Source: Dallia pectoralis (taxonomy: Eukaryota > Chordata > Actinopteri > Esociformes > Umbridae). Taken from it: DNA of 64,000 bases. Of the stretch, positions 10,224-22,432 are shown one piece after another. The number at the start of each line of letters is the position of its first letter. The first letter of the stretch is position 1. The stretch lies in the NCBI GenBank assembly GCA_029465975.1, contig CM055728.1, forward strand, positions 5,233,900 through 5,297,899. The letters run 5' to 3'. The translations under genes and the position numbers were made by a program. The notes below the pieces were generated by a model. It was not told the origin of the DNA. It saw only the letters and a program-made list of their open reading frames with translations, and did no database searches.

Positions 10224-10958
10224 ATATTTACATCACTGTTGAGACCTAGATCTTCTGGATTCAATACTAGATCTCAGAGTTGGATCGCATTACAGACACC
10301 TTTTGTAACTACTGACTGGCAAGTGAGACCTTGGTCTCAATGTGTCTCCCTGGAATAATAAAAAAATTAAAAAAATACTGCCCACATTTCCAATGAATTG
10401 TACATGTTTCATGCGTATAAAATTCATTTTAGTTGTGTTTTTTAAATTATTATAATACAAGGTAAATGAGACAGCAGTTAATTTGGTTTTCCCAGTAAAC
10501 AAAAAGCCAACATTTTTAACATGATGCTATTGAAAAAAGTGTCCAGTGCATCAAGTAATTAACTGATTACAGTTAGAATCCAAAAGCAGCAAAAACAAAT
10601 TGTGTCAGCATAGAGAAAGTAGTGCGGGGCCATGCAGAGGACTGTCGGTGGGTGAATTCAGACGAAGTCTTTGGATTTGTTTTAGTAATTCATTATTTTT
10701 GGATATGAAGACAATTCTGTAGTGAACAAAAAAAGGATTGCAACAGGCAAAAAATGCAAAACATGCGGAAGGAAAATTACAAACGGAGAAGCTACAACTT
10801 TGTTTAGTTTTTGAAGCTCCACATCTTTTTTCTGACATCGGCATAATATGCTAAGCACTTTGAACAATAGCCGATGAATTAAAGTGTCATAAGTGAACCT
10901 TGACTGTCACCGTGTTGGGTAGTACAGCATGAATTATCCAGAGCCGAAAGCTAGCAGG
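10224..10958. other. intron sequence, no feature recognised
   Basis: AT-rich with short A runs. No ORF, TIR or tandem repeat stands out. Confidence 0.4.
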
Positions 10959-10959
10959 A

Positions 10960-11020
10960 ATGCGATTTTGTCTGACCTGGTTATTGTCAATTGTTTTCAT
11001 CGCTCTCTCAGTGGTTGACA
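10960..11020 (+). other. possible signal-peptide exon of an unrecognised decayed gene
   Basis: ATG at 10960 opens MRFCLTWLLSIVFIALSVVD, a hydrophobic stretch typical of a secretory signal peptide. The sequence runs directly into gtaagtacag, an excellent donor. It is on the strand opposite to cacna2d3. Downstream pieces at 11140-11340, 11600-11880 and 12735-12910 are partly open but do not assemble into a recognised protein. It could be a chance reading. Confidence 0.25.
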
Positions 11021-11789
11021 GTAAGTACAGCCCAGTGTGTCGCAGAACATTCACATCAAAAGTAGTGAACCTGGCTACAGAGAGAAGTCAAAACTGAAAA
11101 CTCTAAAGTTTTAGTCACAGTGGAAATTTTGGTCTGACCGAAAGGTGAAGGGGTTCCCCTGGTGTCACTGTTCACTGTATCAAGAAAAATGGAGAGAGGA
11201 TAGAAGTCAAATCACTTGGACTGTGTTCGCTTTGAAGGCCCACAAACTGCCGGAAATAATCTATGAGGACATTTTAGGCAATATGTGGAGTACAGCATTG
11301 AAGACTAATTGGGCTATATTAGTAACAATACTGCAAACATGAGAAAAGCATTCACGTGTGCTTCCTCATTGAACAAGAACTATATGATGAAGATCACCTT
11401 GATGACCCAGTGCTCTGGAATGACCTAACCCTGAAAGACAAGCAAACAGTGAATGCTGCTATTGCAAAAAATCTGTGCATGTAGCGTTTTGCTTACACTG
11501 TCCAGCTGGTGGTGGGAGATAGCTTAAAAGAAACAAAAGTGATGACTCTTTTACTTTCAAAGTAAAAAAATCAGCTCACTGCTGCATACAGGAACAACAA
11601 TTACAGAGGTGTGTGAGGCTGGATTTCGGGATAGACATCCCTGCTGCTGTCAACACAAGACTGAGACAAGTGAAGGCAGTTATCAAATGTGACCATCTAA
11701 AGCTCTGTCATGTTCTAGACAGATTTGACAAAGGGGGAGAAGTGTCACAATATGTTGTGTTGTTCCCTCTGTCCCTGAATCGTCACCTG

Positions 11790-12556
11790 GAGCAGCAGAG
11801 GTTTACTGAGCTGCCTGGTCAGAGGTGTCCAGGCCATTTACTGAGCTGCCTGGTCAGAAGGTTCAGGGCCATTTACTAAGTGACCTGGTCAGAAGTCTCA
11901 GGGCCATATACTGAGTGACCTGTCAGAAGTCTCAGGGCCATTTACTGAGCTGCCTGGTCAGAAGGTTCAGGGCCATTTACTAAGTGACCTGGTCAGAAGT
12001 CTCAGGGCCATATACTGAGTGACCTGTCAGAAGTCTCAGGGCCATTTACTGAGCTGCCTGGTCAGAAGTCTCAGGGCCATATACTGAGTGACCTGTCAGA
12101 AGTCTCAGGGCCATTTACTGAGCTGCCTGGTCAGAAGTCTCAGGGCCATTTACTGAGCTGCCTGGTCAGAAGTCTCAGGGCCATTTACTGAGCTGCCTGG
12201 TCAGAAGTCTCAGGGCCATTTACTGAGCTGCCTGGTCAGAAGTCTCAGGGCCATTTACTGAGCTGCCTGGTCAGAAGTCTCAGGGCCATTTACTGAGCTG
12301 CCTGGTCAGAAGTCTCAGGGCCATTTACTGAGCTGCCTGGTCAGAAGTCTCAGGGACATTTACTGAGCAGCCTGGTCAGAAGTCTCAGGGCCATTTACTG
12401 AGCTGCCTGGTCAGAAGTCTCAGGGACATTTACTGAGCAGCCTGGTCAGAAGTCTCAGGGCCATTTACTGAGCTGCCTGGTCAGAAGTCTCAGGGACATT
12501 TACTGAGCAGCCTGGTCAGAGGTCTCAGGGCCATTACCTGAGCGACCTGGTCAGAA
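11790..12556 (+). repeat. 35-bp minisatellite
   Basis: About 21 copies of a unit readable as CAGGGCCATTTACTGAGCTG plus CCTGGTCAGAAGTCT. Early copies alternate with a variant ATACTGAGTGACCTGTCAGA; late copies carry GGACATTTACTGAGCAG. The gradient of variants suggests expansion from the middle of the array. It sits inside the unrecognised decayed sequence at 10.9-13 kb. Confidence 0.9.
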
Positions 12557-13309
12557 ACCACTGTCCTTTTTTCAGATTCAGTCTACCTCAAAGCTTTTTC
12601 TCTGATCTGAGTGGAGCACAAAGTGCAGGTCAAAGAGGAGGCCAAGGAGGAGCTGGTGCAAAGAGTGAAAAGCACATTTTATTGAGTTTAATGTAACTTT
12701 TTCTTCTTTTTCTTTTTCTCAGTCAGAACTGATTATGCAAGATGCTGCTGGAACTAAGCAAAGCTGTGCCTCTGGTTGATGAGAAAGAACGAGAGGACCA
12801 TATCTTTAGACAAGAAGAAGGTCGGTTTGCAGGATATCACTACCTTGATATGCGAAGGACAGAATGTCTTATTAAAACAATGAACCTGAATGCTCTTCCT
12901 TCACAGCCCTGAGTGGCCATCAGGGTGCTGGCATCGCCTGCTTCCTGTGCTCCGGTGGAGCGTGGCATCATATTGCAGCCTCACCGTGCACAAATGCCTG
13001 ACAGACCATTATCGAATTTGGTCTTCTGCAAATGCAACGCGTCATAGGGCCCTGAGATTAGAGGAAACATTTGTATGGATTACACACACACTCACACATA
13101 CCCTTCATGTTCAGGTTCGTCTCCCATCTTTGGGATCTGTACTGTGTTTTTTTGTCAGACATTTGTCAGACATCGTGCAAATGCACGATTGTTATTGGTG
13201 TCAAGTGTATATCCTGAGTGAGAAAAAGTGATACAATAATATAATTTTTTGTCATATTGATGTCTCGTTCACCCATGTAAACATTGTAATGTACTTCCAG
13301 CGGCAGCTG

Positions 13310-13560
13310 AAAAATCCTGACAAAGACAATGATGGTGGACTTCTACATAGCCATCATTGAGTCCATCCTGACCTTCTCCATATCATTTGATATGCTGCGG
13401 CCAATGTTAAGGACAAGGGCAGGCTGCAGAACATCATCCCTTCTGCAGAGCGGGTCACTGGCTGCAATCTGCCATCTCTACGCGACCTACACACCTCCAG
13501 GACGCTGAAGCGAGCGGCAAAGATTGAGGCTGATCCCTCCCACCCTGGCAATGGATTAAA
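13310..13560 (+). mobile_element. L2/CR1-type LINE fragment (3' end of RT ORF)
   Basis: Related to 49626-50130: both read IIESILTF/TS, a ..RLQ.IIPSAERVTGCNLPSL-like stretch, and R.LKRAAKIEADPSHPG-like residues, the C-terminal region of L2/CR1-like reverse transcriptases. Frames are broken. It is 5' truncated, as is usual for LINE copies. Confidence 0.65.
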
Positions 13561-16500
13561 CTGGCAGAAGGTTGATGTCTGTTGCCACAAGAACAGTTTA
13601 TTTCCTACAGCAGTAGGTCTCAATAAACATGCCCCCGGAACCAAAATGACTTATAGTCTGCTCTCCATATTCACATTCACTCAGAACTCTCACTAGACAA
13701 TTGCACATATGTATATATGTTTATTGCATGGAAAGAAATATGCTGGCATGCTAAGGGTTAAATAGACATTACCCACCCGGGATACATTTTGTCTTGCTAC
13801 TGGTCGTGACAGAATAATATGCCATGAAGAAACATGACAACATACAGTCCATTTCCCACTGATGGCTGTCCCTGGGAGATGATGGGATGGGGACCTCAGC
13901 TTACAGACCATGTAAAACAGTTAAGGATGAGTTATTAAAGATCACAGAGAGACAGCAATACAAAAACAAAGCACTGTCAACTAAATATAACACTAGTGGA
14001 TGCAGGCTGATCGATCAAAAGACAGACAAACACCTGACTTGTCAAAAAAAAAAAACATGTTTCAAGACGAAGTCATTGAAATTATATTATGAATGGAAAG
14101 ACAGAGCTGCTCAGTACATCAAATCCTGCTGGCAACTATAACGATTTTTTGGAGTTTGAGAATGCTCTACAACTGTGGTTTAAAGGGCATTAAGGCCCTT
14201 GTGTCCATTGAGAACCAGATTCCAGGTATGTGTCTGTAAAACTGATTTTTTTAAAGCTATTATATTAACTGCGCGTCTGCATGTGCATGTGTGCAAATAT
14301 GTGTATTTCCTGTATGTGCGCAAATGCATCTATATTTCTGGTCCAACTACAAAAACCCAGGTAAGACTCAGAACTGCACAGCTGCTCCAGTAAATGACAT
14401 AATTAGTAGGTGATTACAGAGGCATCATGGGAAAAGGCAGTCCGTCTAATAGAAGTAAGCCAGTCCAAAAAGCTTTCTTTTTCACCTCCAATAGTCAGGT
14501 ACATCGAAAGGTTTTGGCTGAGGAACGCAGCTGCAACACAGCTGCAGCTATAATGGCTAGGAAACCATTGAAACAAAACTATCGTAGTTACAAACTGTAT
14601 TGTAAAAAACAATCTATTGTTTGTACAACAGGACAGAAAGCTCTCAATTTATTCATGAATAAATGGCCACGCCAGGAGTTGAAATAATGATGCAAAAGTC
14701 AGAAAGTGCTTTTCTGCATCTGTGTGCCACATGCGTACTTCTGATGCTGTGTGAGCTCAGTGCGTGCCCTACCATAAATCAGTGTTTTTGTGTACATAGG
14801 GTGTAAAAACCCTTGATAAGTGTTAAAGGTCAAATAATTTCAGTGTCTCAAAACATAAACACACACTCAAAGACACACACACAAACAAATATGAGCCAAC
14901 TCAGCCTCTCTTTGCTAAAGGACGCACCTGAATCTGGGTTGCTGTGACAAATTGCATACCGATGACTGTGGCACCGTTTGTTCCCATGACGATCGGGCTT
15001 AATGATAATTATGCCGTGAGAGCTGACTCTAAAGCCCCCTATCGTCTACTTCGGGAATAAATACACAATACCAAACCACACACACACACAACCTCCAACC
15101 AGACCGAGAACACAACACAATACGTACTGTAATACTTGACAACATATATTGATTAACACGCCCCTCATTCCCAGTCCCTTACTTTCCCAGTCTCCATTCC
15201 TTGTTGGTTTTCAATAATGGCTAGGGAAAGAAAGCTAAATGACCCACGGAATGATGGATTAAACTAGTAGGCCCAAAGGAGTTAAAAGACAGAGAGGAAA
15301 AGGAAAACAGAAGGTGCAAAGATGGAGGAAGAGAGGAGAAGGGGGGTAAAGAAACTGCTGAATTTTATTAGTTGGTATAGAGAGGAAAATAGAAATGAAA
15401 AGAGATAAGAGGACTCGTGTCATCTGTGTCACAGTTCCATGGCTTTGGAGAGATACAAATCAGCCAGAATTTAAGATTAATATAAATCCGTTTTTCGATA
15501 GCCGAGAATTTAACAATCAGACAGGAATCTATAAATCGTTCAGGAAAAAGCCTTAAATAGACAAATCAGAAATAAAGAGATCCTGAATACAGCAATCAGA
15601 CAGGAATCAGCCCTGAACCTACACATCTGTCAGGAAATACACTTGAATATACCAATCAAGACAGGAATCAGCTTTGATTATACCAATCAAGACAGGATTT
15701 TCTTTATTCATCCACCAATTGAACTAAGTTGTTATCTCAGATAAGTTCTGAACTGCCTTGAGAATTGAGACCGTTTTGTGAACCTGTCAACTTTGAGTTG
15801 ATTGTGTGTATTCTTTACTATCTACCACTAGTAGTAACATTAGACCATACTGTTGGGTTGGCCTAATGATGCTAAGAAACAAGCTGATTGTGATGACAGA
15901 TGCATCAGTCAAATCAGCCCAATTATTTACTATATTCCAAATGTTATTAATAAAAATGTATTTGAGTATTTTTTCGTTTTTTAAAAATGTGTTTAATGTA
16001 ACAACCCCACATCTGATTCGATTTTCAAAACGGTTGCACCTATCTTTTAAAGCCGGGTATATAACATCTCTGATGGTCTGAGTCTTACTACCATATATGG
16101 GCATGTAGATCTTTATGACACCAGACACCCCATGACATCACTACAAGATGACGTCTCTTTGCTGTCAAAACTTTTATACACAATAAAGCCAGATAGTCTC
16201 ATAATTTGTATTGGAAAATCTGCTTAATTAAATATCATAGCTTTTACACATTGTATGCTTCCCTTTGGTCTGTGCTTGCAATTAAGCTTCATGTTTGGTG
16301 TAATTGTATATTGTTGGGTTCTTAGGGTCAAAAGAAGGCTATTGGCAATGTTATCCAATCATGTATTACTAAATATCAACATTGAATGTCCACAGAGTGG
16401 CTACATCTTTCACCAAAATAGATGATCTACAAACTGTCAACATCGAGTTCACAATGGATTGGCTAAAATCTAGACAGTCTTGTAGCCAAAGAGATGAGCT

Positions 16501-17911
16501 TTCCAGTTGTATGATTTCGTAGGTGGAGTAAAGCAACTCAGAGTAACTTCTGCATGCTACACCAACTACTGTGGCTAGCGAATGAGAAACATTGTGAGCA
16601 TTACTTGGCTTTTGACAACCGATACATTTCAGTGCTTATATCAAAAACACAAGTTCGCAAGTGTGGGAAAATATAATAATCATCTCTGAATTAATGTGTC
16701 AAATGTTATAATCATCTATAATAATCTCACTGCAATCAATGTGTCATCTATTGCAAATATCACAGTTTAAATAATGTGTCCTCTGTCACAGACACTCCAG
16801 TTTTAAGAAAACATGGACATACACACCCACACACATTAGTGGCACAGGCCAATACAAAGTGTGTCAGCTTGTAACTGTTGAGCGAACAGAACAGGAGATA
16901 AGCACCGCACTAAAAGATGATATCATCTCTTACTCTTATTGGCCATAAGCCATGCATGAGGATTCCCTCCTATTGGGGTGCGGTTACCTAGCGCCACCTA
17001 CGGCCCAGGCCCCACAGAGCAATGGGTGGTGCTAGCATGGCAGTTTTGGACATGCTGCTCTGACCCAGTCGTCTAGCCATCACTATTTGGCCCTTGTCAA
17101 AGTCACACAGATCCTTAAGCTTTCCCTTTTTTCTTGCTTCTAACACATCAACTTAATAAACAAACTGTTCACTTGCTGCCAAATATATCCCACCCACTGA
17201 GAGGTGCCATGATAACGAGATCATCAGTGTTATTTAGTAGTGATAATGTTAAGGCTGACTGGTGCATGTGCCTTTGTCATCTAAATGCCTCCCTTTTTAT
17301 ACACACACACACACATACACACACACACATATGCAAAGCAACACTAAGAGTGACTGGAATGGTAGAATGTGAGATTATACATCCTACGTCTGTGTAAAAT
17401 GTTGTATGTGCTTGCCTGTGTAATGAGATGTGGAGGTACATATGCAATAACAGCACAACTAACAAGATAGTGTAAGGTGGTTAAATCAAACCAATTAAAC
17501 AGCATATAGAAGAAGTAAAGCAACAAACACCATTGGAACAAACACAGGTGAACAAATCCAAACACACACAAATCACCAACTGGTGGGGAGCAGGGGGGTG
17601 TTCTCCGTACGTCGCTTAATACATCCGAGATCAAATGAGACATCCAAGATGACATTATCCGGCTACTCATCATCCGGGTAATTCGGTTCTCCGAACACAC
17701 CTGCTGTTTACGATGAGTATAGCTGGACTGAGTCAGCTGAGATAAATGCGCGTCCACGCGTCCGTTTAAAAGGCGACATGTATCGATAGTAGAAACCTTG
17801 ATCAGCGACACCCCTATTGGCTACTCATCATGGACAAAGACCCCGCCCACATTTTCTCTTCAGCAGAACCAGAGATATTGATGGAAGGTTATGCGGAACT
17901 TGAATGTTTAA
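13561..17911. other. intron sequence with minor repeats
   Basis: No gene found. Contents include a degenerate roughly 45-bp repeat at 15515-15710 (units with AATCAGACAGGAATC), a CA microsatellite at 17300-17330 and short CA runs at 14870 and 15080. ORFs at 13887, 14427 and 15806 show no recognisable domain. Confidence 0.45.
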
Positions 17912-18244
17912 TTAAAGGGCAACTTCACCGAAAAAACATAATTTTTCTCACTTATCGTGGTCACTTATGTAGTAGAAATGTGAAAGCATTTTTTTAAATT
18001 TGTGCCATCTAGGCAGAGAAAAAGATTAAAATGTGTTTTTGGCTCATGTGGATGAAATACACCAAATCCCAGAATGCCCTTGTTTCACTGCTCTACGAAT
18101 GCACTCCCAAGCCACGCCTACCGGCTCGAGAGGGCAGGCAGAAGGGAAGGCTAGCTACTAGCTAATTGACTGGAAAACAGAAGACACCGGTTAACATGAG
18201 TCTCCGTGACGAGTTTCTTGATAAAGTAATTTAAATACTAGCCT

Positions 18245-18380
18245 TGCGTTGTACCGGGATGTACATCCAACACAAGGAAAGGACATGTAGTTAGTTCCGT
18301 CGTTTTCCCGTTGAACATTTAGAGCGGTGCAAACAGTGGCTGCAGGCTAGTATCAACCACCCCAAGTTCCGAGAATATTT
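18245..18380 (+). pseudogene. THAP zinc-finger remnant
   Basis: CVVPGCTSNTRKGHVVS is the start of a C2CH THAP domain. After a frame change FRRFPVEHLERCKQWLQA continues it. THAP domains are the DNA-binding part of P and Kolobok transposases. Stops and frame changes show it is dead here, and the rest of the transposase is absent. Confidence 0.6.
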
Positions 18381-18499
18381 GTAATTAATAAAAGTATATA
18401 CATTTCTTCATATTTCCCTGTACTCTTTTGTAAATCAAAGTAATACATTATACACTTTGAACTTTTATTGTTTTTAAACATAATATAAACAATTGCACA

Positions 18500-19218
18500 C
18501 TCATAGCTCTTCCAGAGCTTCAGCAGTTTCTTGATAGCCACAGTATTGTCCGTCACTAGCTGGAAATCTCTGTCTGATGTCCTGAACAACACAGGCAGGC
18601 AAAACAAGACGATATAGCCTTTCCCTAGTCTCTCTCCTTGCAGGACCCATTCCACGAAATGACGGTAGGCTGTTAGGCGATATTGTCTGAAAACAATAAG
18701 CACAACGTTAGCAACGCAAGCTATTTGCACCTACAATAGGCTAGCTAGCATATATGTAAATATAACCGATAGCTCAGCTAACTGACATGAACAACAAATA
18801 AATACTCACTCCGTTTGTCCCTGCGGGCTTTGGCTGGCGTTTCCCATTAACCTTCGGAATCCTGAAATAAGTTTCAAAAACTTGTGTGGCTCAAAGCTGG
18901 GGTGGCTATTACGCATGCTGGCGGTCCCGTTTCTAATGCAGATTCAGTTATTTCTTCAAGAAGAAAATGGCATCGCTGAAATTCGCAACAGCAGCGGGAC
19001 TCTATCTGTGTCCATAGGCGCCGACTCTGTACGGGCTCTTCCTCATGACCGCCAGGCAAGCTTCGCTCCTCTGCAGCAGCAGCCTCTTGTTCCTCCATCA
19101 ACCGCAACTGTGTTTCGCTGTATTGCGGCTCGTACAGGCAGCCATGAACATCGGATTCGCGCAACAGATCTTCAAAATCTCTTTCTTCCATTTCGTCTTC
19201 AAAATTACTTTCTGCCAT
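18500..19218 (-). pseudogene. P2X7 C-terminal-domain-like ORF inside the Kolobok element
   Basis: The minus strand opens at 19218 with MAESNFEDEMEERDFEDL. An EPQYSETQLRLMEEQEAAAA stretch and ESRCCCEFQRCHFLLEEI follow. After a gap, 18730-18530 reads YRLTAYRHFVEWVLQGERLG and, after a one-base slip, CVVQDIRQRFPASDGQYCGY. The tail resembles the cytoplasmic ballast domain of P2X7 receptors, also found as short fish proteins without a channel. The gap between the parts (about 18740-18870) may be an intron. Function in the transposon is unknown, and the slip suggests decay. Confidence 0.5.
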
Positions 19219-19382
19219 TGTGTTTAGTCTAAAACTCACATTTTTCCACTACTTGGTCCTTAGCTACACAACATGGCTGACACTTGTTTTGAAAATCTGT
19301 GACGAGGATCCACCCCATATGGGCGGGTTGATAAAAATGCGGAAGTAGCATCTACTTCTGTCTGTAGTTCATAGCCTCTTTT

Positions 19383-19437
19383 AAAAAATCCTCCAATGAC
19401 GTAAAAATCGTCATTTTACGTCATTGGAGGATTTTTT
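19383..19437. repeat. perfect 24-bp inverted repeat (hairpin)
   Basis: Arms at 19383-19406 and 19414-19437 are perfectly complementary around a 7-nt loop (atcgtca). The arms contain CCTCCAATGACGTAAAA. It lies near the right end of the Kolobok element and could be a sub-terminal transposase-binding structure. Confidence 0.85.
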
Positions 19438-20029
19438 CCTGACCTAAAATCAAGATATGCCTCTTATCGGATGAAGTTGAGAGGAGGGAGTAAGGTCATT
19501 GGAAAATACTACCATTTGTCTACTGATACAAAGCTAAATGCAAAATCGGTAAAGTGGCTCTTTAAACAATGCAGTAAACACTGCTAAAACATTTAAATAC
19601 ATGCATGCATGAACATTGGCTAAAGACACTAAGTCAAGGTTAGACTATCCTAATGAAGGTAATAACGTAAGCGACCTAAACCTACACTAGTCAACATACA
19701 AAAAAACATGAAAGTATTTGAGCAAGCTTGATAAATTAGTTATCTGCAAGTTGTGTCACAAATGTACCAATGCACGTAGGGACCTACATATTCCTCCCTA
19801 TTCTAATGTTTTCATTTATTTGATGAAAGGTGATGGTCTAGGTCAAATTAAAACTTTTCATACATCTTGACACGTCATCAGGAGTAAAACTTAATTTGAG
19901 AGTTTAGGGCACATCTGGCACAAAGCCATTATTTAATTCCAGGGCCCTCTGAATTTCAGCACCTTTCACCCCTTTACCACAGCACAGCCCCGGGTCTAGA
20001 AGTGGGCATTGCGTCAGTAGCATAACCAT

Positions 20030-20275
20030 CAATCAATCAATCAAAATGTATTTGTAGAGACCTTTTTTCATCAGAAGATGTCACAGAGTGTTTTTACAGA
20101 TACCCAGACCATACCCCAGAGAGCAAGCAACAGGTTGTCGTACAGTGGCTAGGAAAAACTCCCCAGGGGATTTAAGCCCAGGAAGAAACCTAGAGAGGGG
20201 CCAGACTCCAACCACCGCGTATAGGAGGATGGCCATACCTGAGAAATCCTCAGTACAATTTAGTTATCAGTTCTT
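20030..20275 (+). mobile_element. dispersed SINE-like repeat common in salmonid/pike-type genomes
   Basis: It begins with (TCAA)n, then AAAATGTATTTGTAGAG, cagatacccagacc, AGAGCAAGCAACAGG, GGCTAGGAAAAACTCCCC and GGAAGAAACCTAGAGAGGGG. I recognise this block order from abundant fish repeats. No ORF of interest. Confidence 0.6.
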
Positions 20276-20544
20276 GCAACTGGCTGAGCCTAAACAACAT
20301 GGCCATTTGGTCTCATAAACACAAGTCATTGTATTCCACATCTACACTGGTACAACAAGATTCTAGTGTGTCCACTTCTCTCAGGCAGACAGTCTGAGAG
20401 GTCAACCAGCCCAACTCATATTTTCTTTCAATAAGCAGTTTGAAATCAGGGAATGGAGAGATGTGGCAACATTTATACTACATAGCTTGTCCTAGAGGAG
20501 TTCCTGGATAAAGAATGATGGGCTCCATGGAGATGACTAATAGG

Positions 20545-20870
20545 CGTCAGCTGTCTGAGTGGATGAGCAGTTGGACTTGTAGTAAGAAAGTTGCCTGTTA
20601 ATTTCCCCGACTGTGACAAATGCCTTGGGCAAGGCACTTTACCCTAAGTTGATCCACGTCCCTGTACTTACTCTTCTGGTAGACCCGAGGGGCTGGAACA
20701 GTGCAATGATCTCCAGCGGGGGCACCCTTTTTTGGTGAAAAGGGTTGGATCTATGTGTAATCAATGTGATCTGTAGTTATTTTTGGTCTTTTACTGTACC
20801 CTTCCTGAAAGCGCCTTGTGCACCTTCTGGATGTTGTAAGGTGCTATATAAATACAATTTGATTGATTTC
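20545..20870 (+). mobile_element. tRNA-derived SINE (V-SINE-like)
   Basis: The head is tRNA-like (GTCTGAGTGGATGAGCAG, TGGACTTGTAGTAAG). The body has CCTTGGGCAAGGCACTTTACC. The tail GGTGCTATATAAATACAA ends in a TTGATTGATT repeat, as in fish SINEs mobilised by LINEs with matching tails. Confidence 0.65.
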
Positions 20871-20875
20871 CTATT

Positions 20876-21436
20876 TACACTGTGTTGTGGTGAAAAAGGG
20901 CAAGTCACATTGATCCAAGTGTATCAATGAGGTCAGATTGACAATATCAAACATAGCAAGTTGCTATTATACTCTTAAAAATTAACGAGACTTAATAACA
21001 CATAGACTGATAGGAAGCACTGATGGAAGTCAAACACTTCCAAATGTTTTTTTCATGTCTAATAGAAAACAATACAATCAGATTAGGCAATGTATTCTAA
21101 AAAAATGATTAACTTGGATGAAATCCAATCATGGTTCAAAACATTTTCTTGATCTGTCTCAATGACATTTTAATTTACCATGTAAGATCATATAAAATGT
21201 TACCCTGTTTCTTTTAAGATACATTAAAAACGAATTTCATTATTAATTCTCTTAGCCTTCACAAATAGCATCATCAAGACACAGCTATTAAACTCAAATA
21301 TACTCAAAACAGAAAACGCCATTGATAATCATGCAGCTTGTTGTGGTGCTAATACTTCTGGCTCGTACATTTTGCCATTGAACCACAACGTCCACTAATT
21401 ATTCTTGGACAAAATACATTTTAGATATGTATTTGG
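20876..21436. other. intron sequence, no feature recognised
   Basis: AT-rich sequence without ORF or repeat structure that I can name. Confidence 0.4.
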
Positions 21437-21496
21437 GTGGATGAACTACTGTGGCTATATCACTTAAGCCAGCAATGCTTAATACAAGGTCTTATT

Positions 21497-21712
21497 ATGG
21501 CGACGCCAACTAGAGCTCTGGCAAAAACGTTAAAAGAATATAGCACGCAGCCTGCGAAGAATGCGTTCAGCATCCCGCGAACATTGTTTAATTTTGAGCG
21601 GTACGTAGACGTTATCCGGGTTACTTCGCAAGTGGGCGTGACAAGGAAACCATGTGGTTGTCTACCTCATGTTTATTCAATAAAACATTTGAATGAGGAT
21701 ATCTCCAAATAA
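21497..21712 (+). other. small ORF of unknown origin beside the ACTAGT block
   Basis: From ATG 21497 the frame reads MATPTRALAKTLKEYSTQ, PAKNAFSIPRTLFNFERYVD and further to a stop at 21710-21712. Base composition is more balanced than the AT-rich surroundings. No upstream exon or promoter is evident. It may be a piece of a retro-copied gene; I do not recognise the family. Confidence 0.25.
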
Positions 21713-21714
21713 AG

Positions 21715-22432
21715 ATATCTCCAAATGATTAGATACTAGTAAATATTCTTTAGTTACTAGTATTTATTCGAATAGTTACTAGTATCTATTCGAGTTTTAC
21801 TATTAACTATTTATTAGATACTAGTAACTATTCTTTAGTTACTAGTATTTATTCAAATAGTTACTAGTATCTATTCGCGTTTTACTAGTAACTATTCATT
21901 AGACACTAGTATCTATTCTTTACTTACTAGTATCTATTGCAATTCTTACTAGTAACATTATTATTTATACTAGTAAGAATTGCTTTTTTACTCGTCATTG
22001 TAAATTACTAGTAAAAATGACTACTTGATAGTTCAAGTTCAAATTTTACTAGTAACAATACAACTTTTACTAGTAAGAATTTGAATAGATACTAGTAACA
22101 AAGGAATAGTTACTAGTATCTAATGGATTGTTACTAGTAAAACTGTAATAGATACTAGTAAGTATTGGAATAGTTACTAGTTCGAAACAAATTGTAGATA
22201 TCTGTAAAGCAGTGCCCCATGGAATTCAATTGTAAAAATGTGCAATTTGTTACTAGTAAAAATGTATTAGATACTAGTAACTATTTGAATAGTTACTAGT
22301 AACTAAAGAATAGTTACTAGTATCTAATGAATAGTTACTAGTAAAACTGTAATAGATACTAGTAACTATTGTATTAGTTACTAGTATCTAAATAATAGTT
22401 ACTAGTAACATTAAAATAGTCACTAGTACGTT
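21715..22432. repeat. ACTAGT-rich palindromic repeat block
   Basis: About 700 bp in which the palindrome TTACTAGTAA or ATACTAGTA recurs every 15-25 bp. Spacers include TCTATTC, TCTTTAG and, in the right half, their complements GAATAG, CTAAAG. The left half reads as the approximate inverse of the right half about a centre near 22030-22200. No coding capacity. Confidence 0.85.

Larger units (their letters stand above)
17916..19561. mobile_element. Kolobok-type DNA transposon, TTAA target duplication
   Basis: The ends are AGGGCAACTTCACCGA and, inverted at the right, AGAGCCACTTTACCGA (two mismatches in 16). TTAA flanks both sides at 17912-17915 and 19562-19565. TTAA duplication together with a THAP zinc-finger remnant is typical of Kolobok. 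The element is 1.65 kb, so most of a transposase is missing; a second ORF lies on the other strand. Confidence 0.72.
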
